Below are positions 28,394-37,096 of a stretch of DNA of 64,000 nucleotides, piece after piece. Under the pieces are notes generated by a model. That model searched no databases and was not told where the DNA came from. It was given only the letters and a program-made list of their open reading frames with translations. The stretch is from Lachnospiraceae bacterium (GTDB taxonomy: Bacteria; Bacillota; Clostridia; Lachnospirales; Lachnospiraceae), in assembly GCA_016297945.1 (NCBI GenBank), contig JAEDFR010000001.1, positions 1 to 64,000 of the forward strand, written 5' to 3'. Both the position numbers and the translations under genes were made by a program. Every line of letters begins with the position of its first letter. The stretch's first letter is position 1.

Positions 28394-29389
28394 CTAGTGT
28401 TTATCCAAATCAGTTTTTAACAATTCCTGTATCTGCTTCACTGATAACCACTCCTTATTTGTTCCCGAACTATATTCAAATTCCGGTTCCACTAATTTTC
28501 CACCCGGAATAATATCCTTTTTGCCCCACCAATTATAATTAGGGTATATAATATAATGTTTATCATATTCATAAGTGTGCATTGAATCTTCTTTCGTAAC
28601 CATTATTTCATGGAGTTTTTCACCTTCTCTTATTCCAACTTCCGGCATTTCACATCCAGGAAGCATTGCCTGTGCTAAATCAGTTATTTTGAAAGACGGA
28701 ATTTTGGATATAAAAGTTTCTCCTCCACGTGATTCTTCAAGGGCTTTTATGACTAATTTCACGCCTTCTTCCAGGCTGATCCAAAATCTTGTCATTCGAT
28801 AGTCTGTAATAGGCAGTGCCTTCCCGCCGTTATCAATGATATTCTGGAAGAAAGGAATAACTGACCCCCTGCTACCGGCAACGTTTCCATATCGTACAAC
28901 TGAAAATCTGGTTCCATCTCCACCGGAATATGCATTCGCAGCGCAAAACAGTTTATCGGAAACCAACTTAGTACCACCATATAAATTAATTGGATTGACT
29001 GCCTTATCAGTTGATAGAGCAACCACTTTTTTCACTCCGGCTTCCAAAGAAGCATTAATGACATTCATTGCTCCATTTACATTTGTCTTAATAGCTTCGT
29101 TAGGATTATATTCGCATGCTGGAACCTGCTTCAGAGCAGCAGCATGAATCACATAATCAACTCCATGTAATGCCATCCTCAATCTGGCTTCATCCCTTAC
29201 ATCACCAATAAAAAATCTCAATACATTCCTAAATTCTTTATATTCATTATCCATTATAAATTGCTTATACTCATCTCTCGAATAAATAATAATCTTTTGT
29301 GGATTATAATGTGCAAGAATATAATCCACAAAATGATGACCAAATGATCCTGTTCCACCTGTAATCAAAATACTTTTTCCATTTAACAT
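28394..29389 (-). CDS. pseB: UDP-N-acetylglucosamine 4,6-dehydratase (inverting) PseB
   Basis: 331 residues, extended SDR. Rossmann motif ITGGTGSFGHHFVDYIL, then YSRDEYKQF, HAAALKQVPACEYNP (the KQV active-site region of inverting dehydratases) and a Lys in the STDKAVNP segment in place of the usual Tyr of YxxxK, as in PseB. It catalyses the first committed step, converting UDP-GlcNAc to the 4-keto-6-deoxy-altrose derivative. ATG 29389 fits GGGAG 9 nt upstream and the family start; an upstream in-frame start at 29419 adds only ten unlikely residues. Confidence 0.93.
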   Translation of the reverse strand: MLNGKSILITGGTGSFGHHFVDYILAHYNPQKIIIYSRDEYKQFIMDNEYKEFRNVLRFFIGDVRDEARLRMALHGVDYVIHAAALKQVPACEYNPNEAIKTNVNGAMNVINASLEAGVKKVVALSTDKAVNPINLYGGTKLVSDKLFCAANAYSGGDGTRFSVVRYGNVAGSRGSVIPFFQNIIDNGGKALPITDYRMTRFWISLEEGVKLVIKALEESRGGETFISKIPSFKITDLAQAMLPGCEMPEVGIREGEKLHEIMVTKEDSMHTYEYDKHYIIYPNYNWWGKKDIIPGGKLVEPEFEYSSGTNKEWLSVKQIQELLKTDLDKH

Positions 29390-29485
29390 ATCTTCATTCT
29401 CCCTCGTAAATTGAAGCAAATAGATTTTGAAAAGAGTGCAAAAGCTTACAAAATCAAAATATCTACACCTTTATCCTATTTTTTC

Positions 29486-29514
29486 ATGATAATTATTTCT
29501 CCATGCTATATCAA
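29486..29514 (-). promoter_or_regulatory. Possible promoter of the pse operon
   Basis: On the minus strand TTGATA (29514-29509), a 17-bp spacer and TATCAT (29491-29486), located just after the flippase stop and about 97 nt before pseB. It would give the nonulosonate genes their own transcript. Only a moderate match to the vegetative consensus. Confidence 0.4.
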
Positions 29515-29515
29515 G

Positions 29516-30901
29516 TCAGAAAATACTCTTCCTCCTACACATAATTATTATTTCGTAGCAACCAATCAAAATTGCCATTATCCATCTAACAATCCACATT
29601 TCCCGAAAATAATAAAAACAAAATATAGAATAAAATATACATAAAATAGGAAACATGAATTTTTTAATGTCAAAATAATAAAAATTTGTATTCGTCAATT
29701 TAAAAATCAAAAAATGAAATACTAATAAGAGAAAATAAGCCATTGCTGTTGCAACTGAAGCACCATATATTCTCATATCAGGTATTAACACATAATTAAG
29801 AATGATATTTAAAAATGCTGCCAAAACGGTTCCTGTTGCAATAAGCTTATTCCTTTTTAAAAAAAATTCTATATTAATCAAAAATTGATACATAAATGTA
29901 AAATAAACCGAGACAGCTAATATCGGTATGATTTCTAATCCCGCCCAATATTCCTTGTCTGTAACAAGTTTTCCAACCTCTCTAATGACCAATAAAAATC
30001 CAACCGTTAAAATCGTAAATAATTGAATATAATTATTATATTTCGAAACAAGTTTCTCTTTATTATTTTCCAATAAATCATCATAATAATATGGGCACCA
30101 AGTAACATTTAAAGCATTTAGCACAACTGACAATATCATCGTTAATGAATAATATACACTATATATTCCTATTTCATTGTCTGACACCCTCATCTTATTC
30201 ATCATAATACGATCTGATTGTGTCAAAACATTTAGAGAAAGTGCATGAAACACAATTGGCATTCCTAATCGTATAGCATATTTAGAATACTTTGATTTAA
30301 TAAAAGTGATTTTTTTTCTAAATATATATATCCAACTTATAAATGCAAATAGAATAGTCGGAATTGCAATTCCAACCATTCGTCCTAAATATCTATATTG
30401 CAATTCAGAAAATCGAATCAAAATAAGAGACAATCCTGTTGTAGAAAATGCTAATGATATTGAATAAATCATATTCAATCCAGCTCTCTTTTCATAAATT
30501 AAAGCTGATTGAGTAAAATTAATAATAAATTGTCCAAATGCAGTAAAAAGGATCAACAAAACAGTATAATATTCAAAACCAATTATTTCACATATATATT
30601 TTTTAAAAATAACACTTAAAACTACAAAGAAAAATCCTATTATTGTACCAAGAAGCAATACGCTACTACGAAAATCAAAATAATCATCTTTAAAATCATA
30701 GCGCCCAATACCAATTGACGCATCCACTTTTGCTCCCATAAAACAAGCTATAATTACTACCCATGAATAGACAATTGAATATACACCATACTGAGCACTT
30801 CCCATTTCACTTGTGAAAATAGGTATAGTAATAAAAGTAACTCCTTGTACAACTAAAGTACTTATAAAATTGTAAAATGCAGTCTTATTTTCTCTTCCCA
30901 T
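29516..30901 (-). CDS. Oligosaccharide flippase (Wzx/MATE-like)
   Basis: 461 residues, 12-14 membrane helices, polysaccharide-transport (RfbX/Wzx) style: start MGRENKTAFYNFISTLVVQG and GSAQYGVYSIVYSW are characteristic of Gram-positive flippases. It would turn the lipid-linked glycan to the outer face. Start chosen at ATG 30901; a TTG at 30916 overlapping the previous stop (AATTGA) is an alternative that adds five residues. Strongly AT-rich like the following glycosyltransferases. Confidence 0.88.
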   Translation of the reverse strand: MGRENKTAFYNFISTLVVQGVTFITIPIFTSEMGSAQYGVYSIVYSWVVIIACFMGAKVDASIGIGRYDFKDDYFDFRSSVLLLGTIIGFFFVVLSVIFKKYICEIIGFEYYTVLLILFTAFGQFIINFTQSALIYEKRAGLNMIYSISLAFSTTGLSLILIRFSELQYRYLGRMVGIAIPTILFAFISWIYIFRKKITFIKSKYSKYAIRLGMPIVFHALSLNVLTQSDRIMMNKMRVSDNEIGIYSVYYSLTMILSVVLNALNVTWCPYYYDDLLENNKEKLVSKYNNYIQLFTILTVGFLLVIREVGKLVTDKEYWAGLEIIPILAVSVYFTFMYQFLINIEFFLKRNKLIATGTVLAAFLNIILNYVLIPDMRIYGASVATAMAYFLLLVFHFLIFKLTNTNFYYFDIKKFMFPILCIFYSIFCFYYFREMWIVRWIMAILIGCYEIIIMCRRKSIF

Positions 30902-30912
30902 TTTCCTAAATT

Positions 30913-32085
30913 TCAATTCTCATCATTACACTTTTGCGCTCCAAATAATAATTTCCATTTTTCAGCATCATATTTTTCATATTCTTTCATTAAATTAGTT
31001 ATTGCTTCACTATATTTTCCAGTCCACCCTTTTGATATAGAAACAATATCTTCGCAAATATCATTAATCAGATTTATTTGAGAATCTGTCTTTATGGAAT
31101 TAATTCCCCAATACTTATCAACCACTTTCATCTGCTGTTGAGTTATTTCATTCTCGCGTTTTAAAAAAACGGATTGAATCTCACTTTGGGGAGAATATAT
31201 ACTATTTATACTCTCTTTTTCTTTTTCAACGCAATCTGTCATACGTGATAAATTTGGGATATACATATAAGGTACTTTTTCAGATATACAAAAACCCACA
31301 TTGGTGCCAATTCCATCTCCAACTGCATAATCAGCTAAACCTATAATAGTTTTTAATCTATTGACAAAATTTACATCCCCATTGTATCCTGCAGATACAA
31401 CTCTATATCCTTCCTCAATAAATCTTTGGGTTAATTTATCGTTAATATTCCACCAAAAAACACAGACAATCACTGTATCAAAACAAGTTGCCAATGCATT
31501 AATATTATATATATAATCCTCAACCATCCATTCATATTTATCTCCATCAGTTGAATGTGCCGGAAAGACTAACAATGTTTTCCCTTGTCTCTTTTTCATT
31601 TCTTCTATCTGGTCATTCGAATAATAATTATCTGCATAATGAATATAAGGTCCCACACAAAAAACAGGTAAATTACTATATTTATGTATAATTTTTTTTC
31701 TAAAAGAACCAAATGTCGCAATTGCCGGTTTCGAAGTAACAGTTCCTTCATCAAAAAGAGCATCATAAAGAATCAATCCATGTTCTAGAACTGGCGAAAA
31801 CAAAAATTTTTGCTTTTCAAGATTTTTCCCAAATATATTTTTCCAATACCCATAAACATGCTCAAAAGTATATAATTTATCATTTGTATACCATAATTTT
31901 CCATTATCTACTTGTTTCCGAAATTCCATTAACGGCTTGATATCAGAAATAGTATCCACTGATTGAATATATTTTGTATCTTCTTCATATTTTTGTGTCA
32001 TTTTTTTATATTTTGTTTTATAAGCCATTGATGTCATATATATATTTCTATATATCATTTTCTTTGTAATTTCTGTAACATTCAT
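30913..32085 (-). CDS. Unrecognised GT-B-like protein of the glycan cluster
   Basis: 390 soluble residues that I cannot place with confidence. It has no membrane helix. Its layout suggests a two-domain GT-B enzyme: FSPVLEHGLILYDALF, then LLVFPAHSTDG at the domain junction, and YAVGDGIGTNVGFCISEKVPYMYIP near the C-terminus, where nucleotide-sugar-binding loops of such enzymes lie. Position among glycosyltransferases, directly before the flippase with a 3-nt overlap to its possible TTG start, supports a glycosyltransferase, possibly the one using the CMP-nonulosonate. That assignment is inference. Confidence 0.6.
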   Translation of the reverse strand: MNVTEITKKMIYRNIYMTSMAYKTKYKKMTQKYEEDTKYIQSVDTISDIKPLMEFRKQVDNGKLWYTNDKLYTFEHVYGYWKNIFGKNLEKQKFLFSPVLEHGLILYDALFDEGTVTSKPAIATFGSFRKKIIHKYSNLPVFCVGPYIHYADNYYSNDQIEEMKKRQGKTLLVFPAHSTDGDKYEWMVEDYIYNINALATCFDTVIVCVFWWNINDKLTQRFIEEGYRVVSAGYNGDVNFVNRLKTIIGLADYAVGDGIGTNVGFCISEKVPYMYIPNLSRMTDCVEKEKESINSIYSPQSEIQSVFLKRENEITQQQMKVVDKYWGINSIKTDSQINLINDICEDIVSISKGWTGKYSEAITNLMKEYEKYDAEKWKLLFGAQKCNDEN

Positions 32086-32129
32086 TTATTTATCCCATTT
32101 AACAACATTAAAGAATTCTAACAAAAGTA

Positions 32130-33089
32130 CTATAGTTTTCCAACTCTATTTAAAAAAGTAATCACATCCTTTTTAAACTTTAACTGTTCAGATTTTATTA
32201 TTGTTCTATACTCATCATACTTTTCTATTTCATTATCATAATTATCCATACAACGCAAAATATAATTAATAATCACATCAATATTTTCTTTATCTTGGTC
32301 AAATTTGGCGCAAGATGGTATAGGGACATCTTCATAATATTTTGCACTTCCTTTTATTCCTGTTATAACACAACATCCTGAAATTGCAGCTTCTCTAGGG
32401 ATTCTATCTTTACCAGGATGATTACCAAAATCAACATAGACTTTTGCTTTATTCATCAACAATTTCATTTCTTCTTTCGAAAGATTTATTAATGGAATCC
32501 ACTTCCATTTTGCTCCTTTCGATATCAGTTTATTTGTAAAATCTAATCCTTTTTTTGGATTATATAACACAATATTCTCTCTTATAGAATCCCGGTCCAT
32601 ATCTCTAAAATATTCTTTTGAAATATAATCTGACAAATACAAGATAGAGCTATTATCAATACCATGTACAAATTCCACATATTTTTTTGCATATTCTGAT
32701 TGAACTAAATGAATACATTTTCTGTCATACAATCGCACAATACAATCAATGATTTTATATATGCAAATTTCGGCATAGGTTTTCTCCTTCTTATTAGGTG
32801 CATAATTATCTACACTTAACCACCAAATTACCTTTTGTATTTTTCTATATTTTAGCAAAAAACGCATCGCGGTTTCTGGAATAATTAATATATTGTTTTT
32901 ATCATCAACTATTGTTTTTTCGACTCTTACTTTGTAACAAGAAAACTTATTAATAATGGGCGAGTCCGTCATATCTCCATCATATACAATCGCAACATCT
33001 ATATTATGACTACATATTTCTACACACAATTGATGTAAAAGTTCTGTTCCGCCTGTTGCATACTTTGACGGACACACTATATAAATCAT
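32130..33089 (-). CDS. Glycosyltransferase, GT-B (GT4-like)
   Basis: 319 residues with a GT-B pattern: MIYIVCPSKYATGGTELLHQL (the acceptor-side GG loop), HLVQSEYAKKYV in the hinge region, and a C-terminal donor domain with VYVDFGNHPGKDRIPREAAISGCCVI, where the Arg-Glu pair sits at the position of the E-x7-E motif. Likely transfers a nucleotide-activated sugar to the growing glycan. ATG 33089 is preferred over GTG 33098 because AAGGTG lies 8 nt upstream of it. Confidence 0.7.
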   Translation of the reverse strand: MIYIVCPSKYATGGTELLHQLCVEICSHNIDVAIVYDGDMTDSPIINKFSCYKVRVEKTIVDDKNNILIIPETAMRFLLKYRKIQKVIWWLSVDNYAPNKKEKTYAEICIYKIIDCIVRLYDRKCIHLVQSEYAKKYVEFVHGIDNSSILYLSDYISKEYFRDMDRDSIRENIVLYNPKKGLDFTNKLISKGAKWKWIPLINLSKEEMKLLMNKAKVYVDFGNHPGKDRIPREAAISGCCVITGIKGSAKYYEDVPIPSCAKFDQDKENIDVIINYILRCMDNYDNEIEKYDEYRTIIKSEQLKFKKDVITFLNRVGKL

Positions 33090-33122
33090 ACAATTCACAC
33101 CTTTTCAATTATTGTTTTTCTT

Positions 33123-34030
33123 TCAAGAATCAAAATTATTGACCCACGTCTCAAGCAAATATTTATTCTTAACATTATTAGGGATTTGTAATAATTCACT
33201 TCCTAAAAACATTTCAAAATCATCCCAATTATCAACACCAACTATAAAAACATTATCAGAACTATAAAAATCGCAATTACAAATATTCTTATTATTTGTA
33301 ATTAGTTTCTTTCCAAAGAAAAGTGCCTCTAAAACACGCAAAGTTAATCCACTTTGGCCCTCTTTCACAACATCTACTATTACTGAACATTTACTTGATT
33401 TATCTAATATTTCTTCATAAGAAATCATCTTACTTATTTTCCATTCATCTTTTATCAAATCCTTATTAGCATTGTTAAGAACTAAAATATTAAAATCACA
33501 CTGAATATTAGCTTTTATTAAATGTTTAGCTATTTCATTTAATAAATCTAATCTATTCTTGTTTTTTCCCACAAAAAATGCCGTACCATTATTTGAAGAA
33601 GCTGTATAATTCGGCCATAAGAAAAACTGAGTGTTATATTCCCAATTATATTTTTTAGCTTGCTGTTGAAAATCCTGCAAAAAGGATAAATCCAATTCAC
33701 AAATTTAATTTCCTTTTTTTCTTTTGTATTCCATATCCATAAAATTAAATTCTTTCTCTTAATATTTGTTAGCAAAGATAAAAGCACAATAATTCCAGTA
33801 TGTTCAAAAACAACTACTTTTTTATATGTTTTTAAATTATTTTGCTTCTTTAATTTTAAAATACTTTTTATAGATAAAATAAGTTTTTCAAGAAAAGAAT
33901 GATTTAACGGTACAATATCCTGCCAAGTCAATACATCTATTCCATAATCAATCATTGTTTTATTGACATATTTTTCAAAGGTATCTCCGCCATCTTTTAT
34001 TATCAATATATTCCCGCTTAAATTACCCAT
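33123..34030 (-). pseudogene. Frameshifted glycosyltransferase
   Basis: Two overlapping frames make up one glycosyltransferase. The 5' frame (34030 to about 33680) gives MGNLSGNILIIKDGGD through LILWIWNTKEKK and WIYPFCRIF. The 3' frame (33695-33123) continues with AKKYNWEYNTQFFLWPNYT and the donor domain VIVDVVKEGQSGLTLRVLEALFFGKKLIT. In related proteins these parts follow each other directly, with a few residues between RIF and AKKYN. Read across the junction near 33670-33685 the frame is shifted and apparently a few codons are missing. The 5' frame reads on to a stop at 33548. Probably inactive; a two-chain protein is unlikely because the second part has no good start or SD. Confidence 0.75.
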
Positions 34031-34039
34031 AAACTCATC

Positions 34040-34999
34040 CTACTTGTCCCAAATACTTGTAATATATCCCATAAAATAAGGAAAAAAAAGCCCCAATAAC
34101 ATATAGAATTTTGCAACCAAGCTGTTTTCTTTTGCTGAAATTGCTGGAAAAAAATAGTTTTTATATGAACTACGCAATTGTTTTTCTAAACTCTTCTTTT
34201 TTAAAAAACGCTTTGTGAGATAAAACAATCTTAAATTTACTATTACAAATTCTTGCAAAAAACGTCTATATATACTCTCTTCACCAATTTCTTTAAAATA
34301 TAGCATTCTATTTTCTATTTGCTTAAGTGCATCCAACTGTTTTTCAGAAAATGAAGATAAGGTAATTCCTTGTCTATTTCGTCTATAAAAATACAACTCC
34401 TGATCACATATAGCAATTCTATTACATGAATACATAATACGTGCATTTAATGCAAAATCTTCATACAACATTCCCTCAGGAAACCTCTCATTTAAAAAGG
34501 CCTTTTTTCTATACAATTTATTCCATGCAACATTCATAAATAAAACATCAAAAGAATAAAAATTTCTCATCATTTCTTTTCCATCATAAATGTTACATTT
34601 TATATTATTATCTTTTTTTTCAACAAAAAAACCATCTCGAATATATCCACACATTGACATATCAGCATTATTATTGATCATTCCGTAATACAAACATTCG
34701 ACATATTTTTTGTGTACATAATCATCAGAATCAACAAAACAAATAAACTCACCTTTAGCACACGAAATTCCTTTATTTCTAGCTGCAGACAATCCCTTGT
34801 TTTTCTGATAAACATATTCAACTCTCGAATCTTTTTTTGCATATTCTTCGCAAATAATACCGGATTGATCAGTAGAGCCATCATTTACAATGATAATTTG
34901 TAAATTACTATAGCTTTGTACAAGTATAGAATCTAAGCATTCCTTCACATAATTTTCAACGTTATATACAGGCACAACTACCGATATTAAATCTTCCAT
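34040..34999 (-). CDS. Family 2 glycosyltransferase (GT-A)
   Basis: 319 residues. The GT2 domain (1-220) has the start ISVVVPVYNVENYVKECLDSI, VNDGSTDQSG, NKGLSAARNKG and the metal-binding DxD-type FVDSDDYV, plus a downstream YEDF acid motif. The C-terminus has one or two hydrophobic segments that may attach it to the membrane. The donor sugar cannot be predicted. SD AGAGGT close to the ATG; 9 nt before the frameshifted glycosyltransferase gene. Confidence 0.9.
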   Translation of the reverse strand: MEDLISVVVPVYNVENYVKECLDSILVQSYSNLQIIIVNDGSTDQSGIICEEYAKKDSRVEYVYQKNKGLSAARNKGISCAKGEFICFVDSDDYVHKKYVECLYYGMINNNADMSMCGYIRDGFFVEKKDNNIKCNIYDGKEMMRNFYSFDVLFMNVAWNKLYRKKAFLNERFPEGMLYEDFALNARIMYSCNRIAICDQELYFYRRNRQGITLSSFSEKQLDALKQIENRMLYFKEIGEESIYRRFLQEFVIVNLRLFYLTKRFLKKKSLEKQLRSSYKNYFFPAISAKENSLVAKFYMLLGLFFPYFMGYITSIWDK

Positions 35000-35005
35000 A
35001 CCTCT

Positions 35006-35914
35006 TTACGCCTTCCACCCCGGCCTATACACCGGATGTAATCCTGTTTTTCCCATTTTTCCGTCTCTAACGGCTTCTTTTATAACAGCAATCTTTTTTT
35101 TATCAAACGATGAATAAGCCACTAAGATACGTCGAAATCCCCGAATCCATGCAGATTTCTTATCCAGATGTTCGCGATACATCACAACCACATTTCTGGT
35201 TGCGTAATAATCTCTCCAGGTAACTCCATCGCCATATAAATAATTATCTTTGTGATGAATCAAAATGGAGGGGACGCACACAATCTTTCCATATTTTCCC
35301 ACACGAACCGAGTGTTCAAAATCATCCTGATATATAAAAAAGTCTTTTCTAGGCAAACCTGCCTTTTGTATCACGTCTCTTCGTATGATAGTTCCAACAA
35401 ATGAATATAAATCAATGTAAAAATACTCTTTTGTAAATTCACTTTTAGGAACCGGCATATCCTGTGTTCCAAACACGGTTTTCACAAAACGGTTTCTTTG
35501 GACTGATGCGATACGTCCTTCATATTCACACATGCCACAAAGTGCTGCTGCCTCATTCATAATATCCGGATGTTTATTTGAAAATTGCTCTGCCATTTCC
35601 AGAGCGTTTTTTTCAGGAAAAGCATCATCATCGGCAACCCAGACCCAGTCGGCACATTCCATATCCTGCGCCATTTTCATGCCATGATAAAAGCCACCTG
35701 CTCCACCCATGTTCTCATCAAGCGAAATCACAATCCTGTTACATACACCCTGTTCATACTGCCAGATTCTCAAAAAGGCATCCGTTCCATCCGTACTGCA
35801 ATTATCAACTACGATAATGTACTCCGGTTTCTTTGTCTGCTCTTCATAACAAACAAGTGATTTCTTCAGTTCCTCTATTCGGTTATATGTAACAACAACA
35901 ACTCCGATTTTCAT
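35006..35914 (-). CDS. Family 2 glycosyltransferase (rhamnosyl/galactofuranosyl-transferase-like)
   Basis: 302 residues, GT-A fold: MKIGVVVVTYNRIEELKKSL, VDNCSTDGTD, NMGGAGGFYHGMK and WVWVADDDAFP with the DDD metal site; later HHKDNYLYGDGVTWRDYYATRN. The GGAGGF loop and WVADDD are typical of the GlfT/rhamnosyltransferase branch. ATG 35914 is preferred; a TTG at 35920 overlaps the preceding stop codon. Its base composition is less AT-rich than that of the following glycosyltransferases. Confidence 0.9.
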   Translation of the reverse strand: MKIGVVVVTYNRIEELKKSLVCYEEQTKKPEYIIVVDNCSTDGTDAFLRIWQYEQGVCNRIVISLDENMGGAGGFYHGMKMAQDMECADWVWVADDDAFPEKNALEMAEQFSNKHPDIMNEAAALCGMCEYEGRIASVQRNRFVKTVFGTQDMPVPKSEFTKEYFYIDLYSFVGTIIRRDVIQKAGLPRKDFFIYQDDFEHSVRVGKYGKIVCVPSILIHHKDNYLYGDGVTWRDYYATRNVVVMYREHLDKKSAWIRGFRRILVAYSSFDKKKIAVIKEAVRDGKMGKTGLHPVYRPGWKA

Positions 35915-35916
35915 AC

Positions 35917-36849
35917 TCAAAAATTTATCCGTTCTTCTTCGATGACCAAAGGTCGATTCATAACCCTCTGATTAATACTGCTGATATATTCACCCAGAAA
36001 TCCGATAAAAAATAACTGCAACGCCCCTAAAAAGAACATTCCGATCAAAAGCGGTGCCATACCTGCGCTAAAGCGGTCCCAATACATCAACTTCATTACC
36101 AGATAAACAATTCCTGCTATAAAACTGAATATTCCGCAAAAGATTCCGGCAAATGTACACAACCGTAATCCCGCTTTGGTATAAGATGTGATACTGAGCA
36201 TAGCCGCATCATACAGGCTTAGGAAGTTGTTTTTACTCTTTCCTGCTCTGCGCTCCGGTTGTTCGTATTCGATTTCTTTTCGCTTAAAGCCTAATTCTGC
36301 AACAATTCCTCTTAAAAACGGTGTCGGATCTTTTAAATCCCGTAACACATCAACAAATGTTTTGTCATATAATCCGGAACCGGTAAAATGCTCAATTTGC
36401 TCAACATTGGAGAACTTTTTAATCGCCTTATAGTAAAGCGTCCGTAAACCGTATACGATTTTGTTTTCTTTGCTTTTGCTCTTGATACCGATGACAATTT
36501 TATAACCATTTTCCCACTCTCTGATATACTGTGGAATCAATTCCACGGGATCCTGAAAATCGCATACCATGCTAATCGTACAATCTCCGGTTGTCTGTAA
36601 CATGCCATAAAAAGGAGAATTAAACTGCCCAAAATTCTTTGCATTGAAAATTGCTTTGATGTTAGGATTTTTTCTACAAATCTCCCGAAGCAATGTTCTC
36701 GTATTGTCCTTCGAATCATTGTCGATAAATACAAGCTCATAGTCATAAGTAGATAATTCTCCCTCAAACAATGACGTAATGGCTTGGCTCATCGGTCCGA
36801 CATTTTCTTCTTCATTATAGCAAGGTATTAATATACTGATTTTTTTCAT
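35917..36849 (-). CDS. GtrB/DPM-synthase-like polyprenyl-phosphate glycosyltransferase
   Basis: 310 residues. A GT2 domain with ISILIPCYNEEENVGPMS, FIDNDSKDNT, FNAKNFGQF and CDFQDPVE (metal site), then two C-terminal membrane helices (about 228-252 and 262-290) ending GFLGEYISSINQRV. This is the GtrB/Dpm1 arrangement that makes undecaprenyl-phosphate sugars. First gene of the flippase/glycosyltransferase block. Such lipid-linked monosaccharides feed GT-C enzymes like the YfhO-type protein encoded divergently at 37097, a plausible donor-acceptor pair. Confidence 0.9.
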   Translation of the reverse strand: MKKISILIPCYNEEENVGPMSQAITSLFEGELSTYDYELVFIDNDSKDNTRTLLREICRKNPNIKAIFNAKNFGQFNSPFYGMLQTTGDCTISMVCDFQDPVELIPQYIREWENGYKIVIGIKSKSKENKIVYGLRTLYYKAIKKFSNVEQIEHFTGSGLYDKTFVDVLRDLKDPTPFLRGIVAELGFKRKEIEYEQPERRAGKSKNNFLSLYDAAMLSITSYTKAGLRLCTFAGIFCGIFSFIAGIVYLVMKLMYWDRFSAGMAPLLIGMFFLGALQLFFIGFLGEYISSINQRVMNRPLVIEEERINF

Positions 36850-36889
36850 ATCATCTTCCCGTCTTTATCACAAACATCTGAATACGTCT

Positions 36890-36933
36890 ATTTTGAACAT
36901 ATTTCGAACCTATTTGGAATAAATTCGAATTTC
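36890..36933. repeat. Four 11-bp phased direct repeats in the leader of the glycosyltransferase operon
   Basis: ATTTTGAACAT, ATTTCGAACCT, ATTTGGAATAA and ATTCGAATTTC follow each other without gaps (consensus ATTTnGAAnnn, period 11, one helical turn). Two perfect TTCGAA palindromes lie 21 bp apart within them. They sit between the minus-strand -10 box at 36953 and the start codon at 36849, a suitable place for an operator. Confidence 0.5.
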
Positions 36934-36952
36934 TTCAAAATAATATCAATAA

Positions 36953-36980
36953 ATTATACCACATTTTTTCGTTGTAGCAA
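36953..36980 (-). promoter_or_regulatory. Promoter of the glycosyltransferase operon
   Basis: On the minus strand TTGCTA (36980-36975), 16-bp spacer, TATAAT (36958-36953) with extended TGG. Its -35 box overlaps that of the divergent promoter at 36972-37000, so only one polymerase can bind at a time. Confidence 0.6.
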
Positions 36981-37000
36981 ACCATAGGAATTGATATAAT
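36972..37000 (+). promoter_or_regulatory. Promoter of the YfhO-type gene
   Basis: TTGTAG (36972-36977), 17-bp spacer, TATAAT (36995-37000) preceded by TGA (extended -10). Start near 37007, about 90 nt before the ATG at 37097. Overlaps the minus-strand -35 box at 36975-36980. Confidence 0.65.
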
Positions 37001-37096
37001 GATACAAGGGTTTTCTTTTTGTGAATCCCGAATGTTTATAGAATTGCGAAAGTTTCTTTGAAATGGAGAAATAGCAAGTGTGAAAGGATCATTAAC

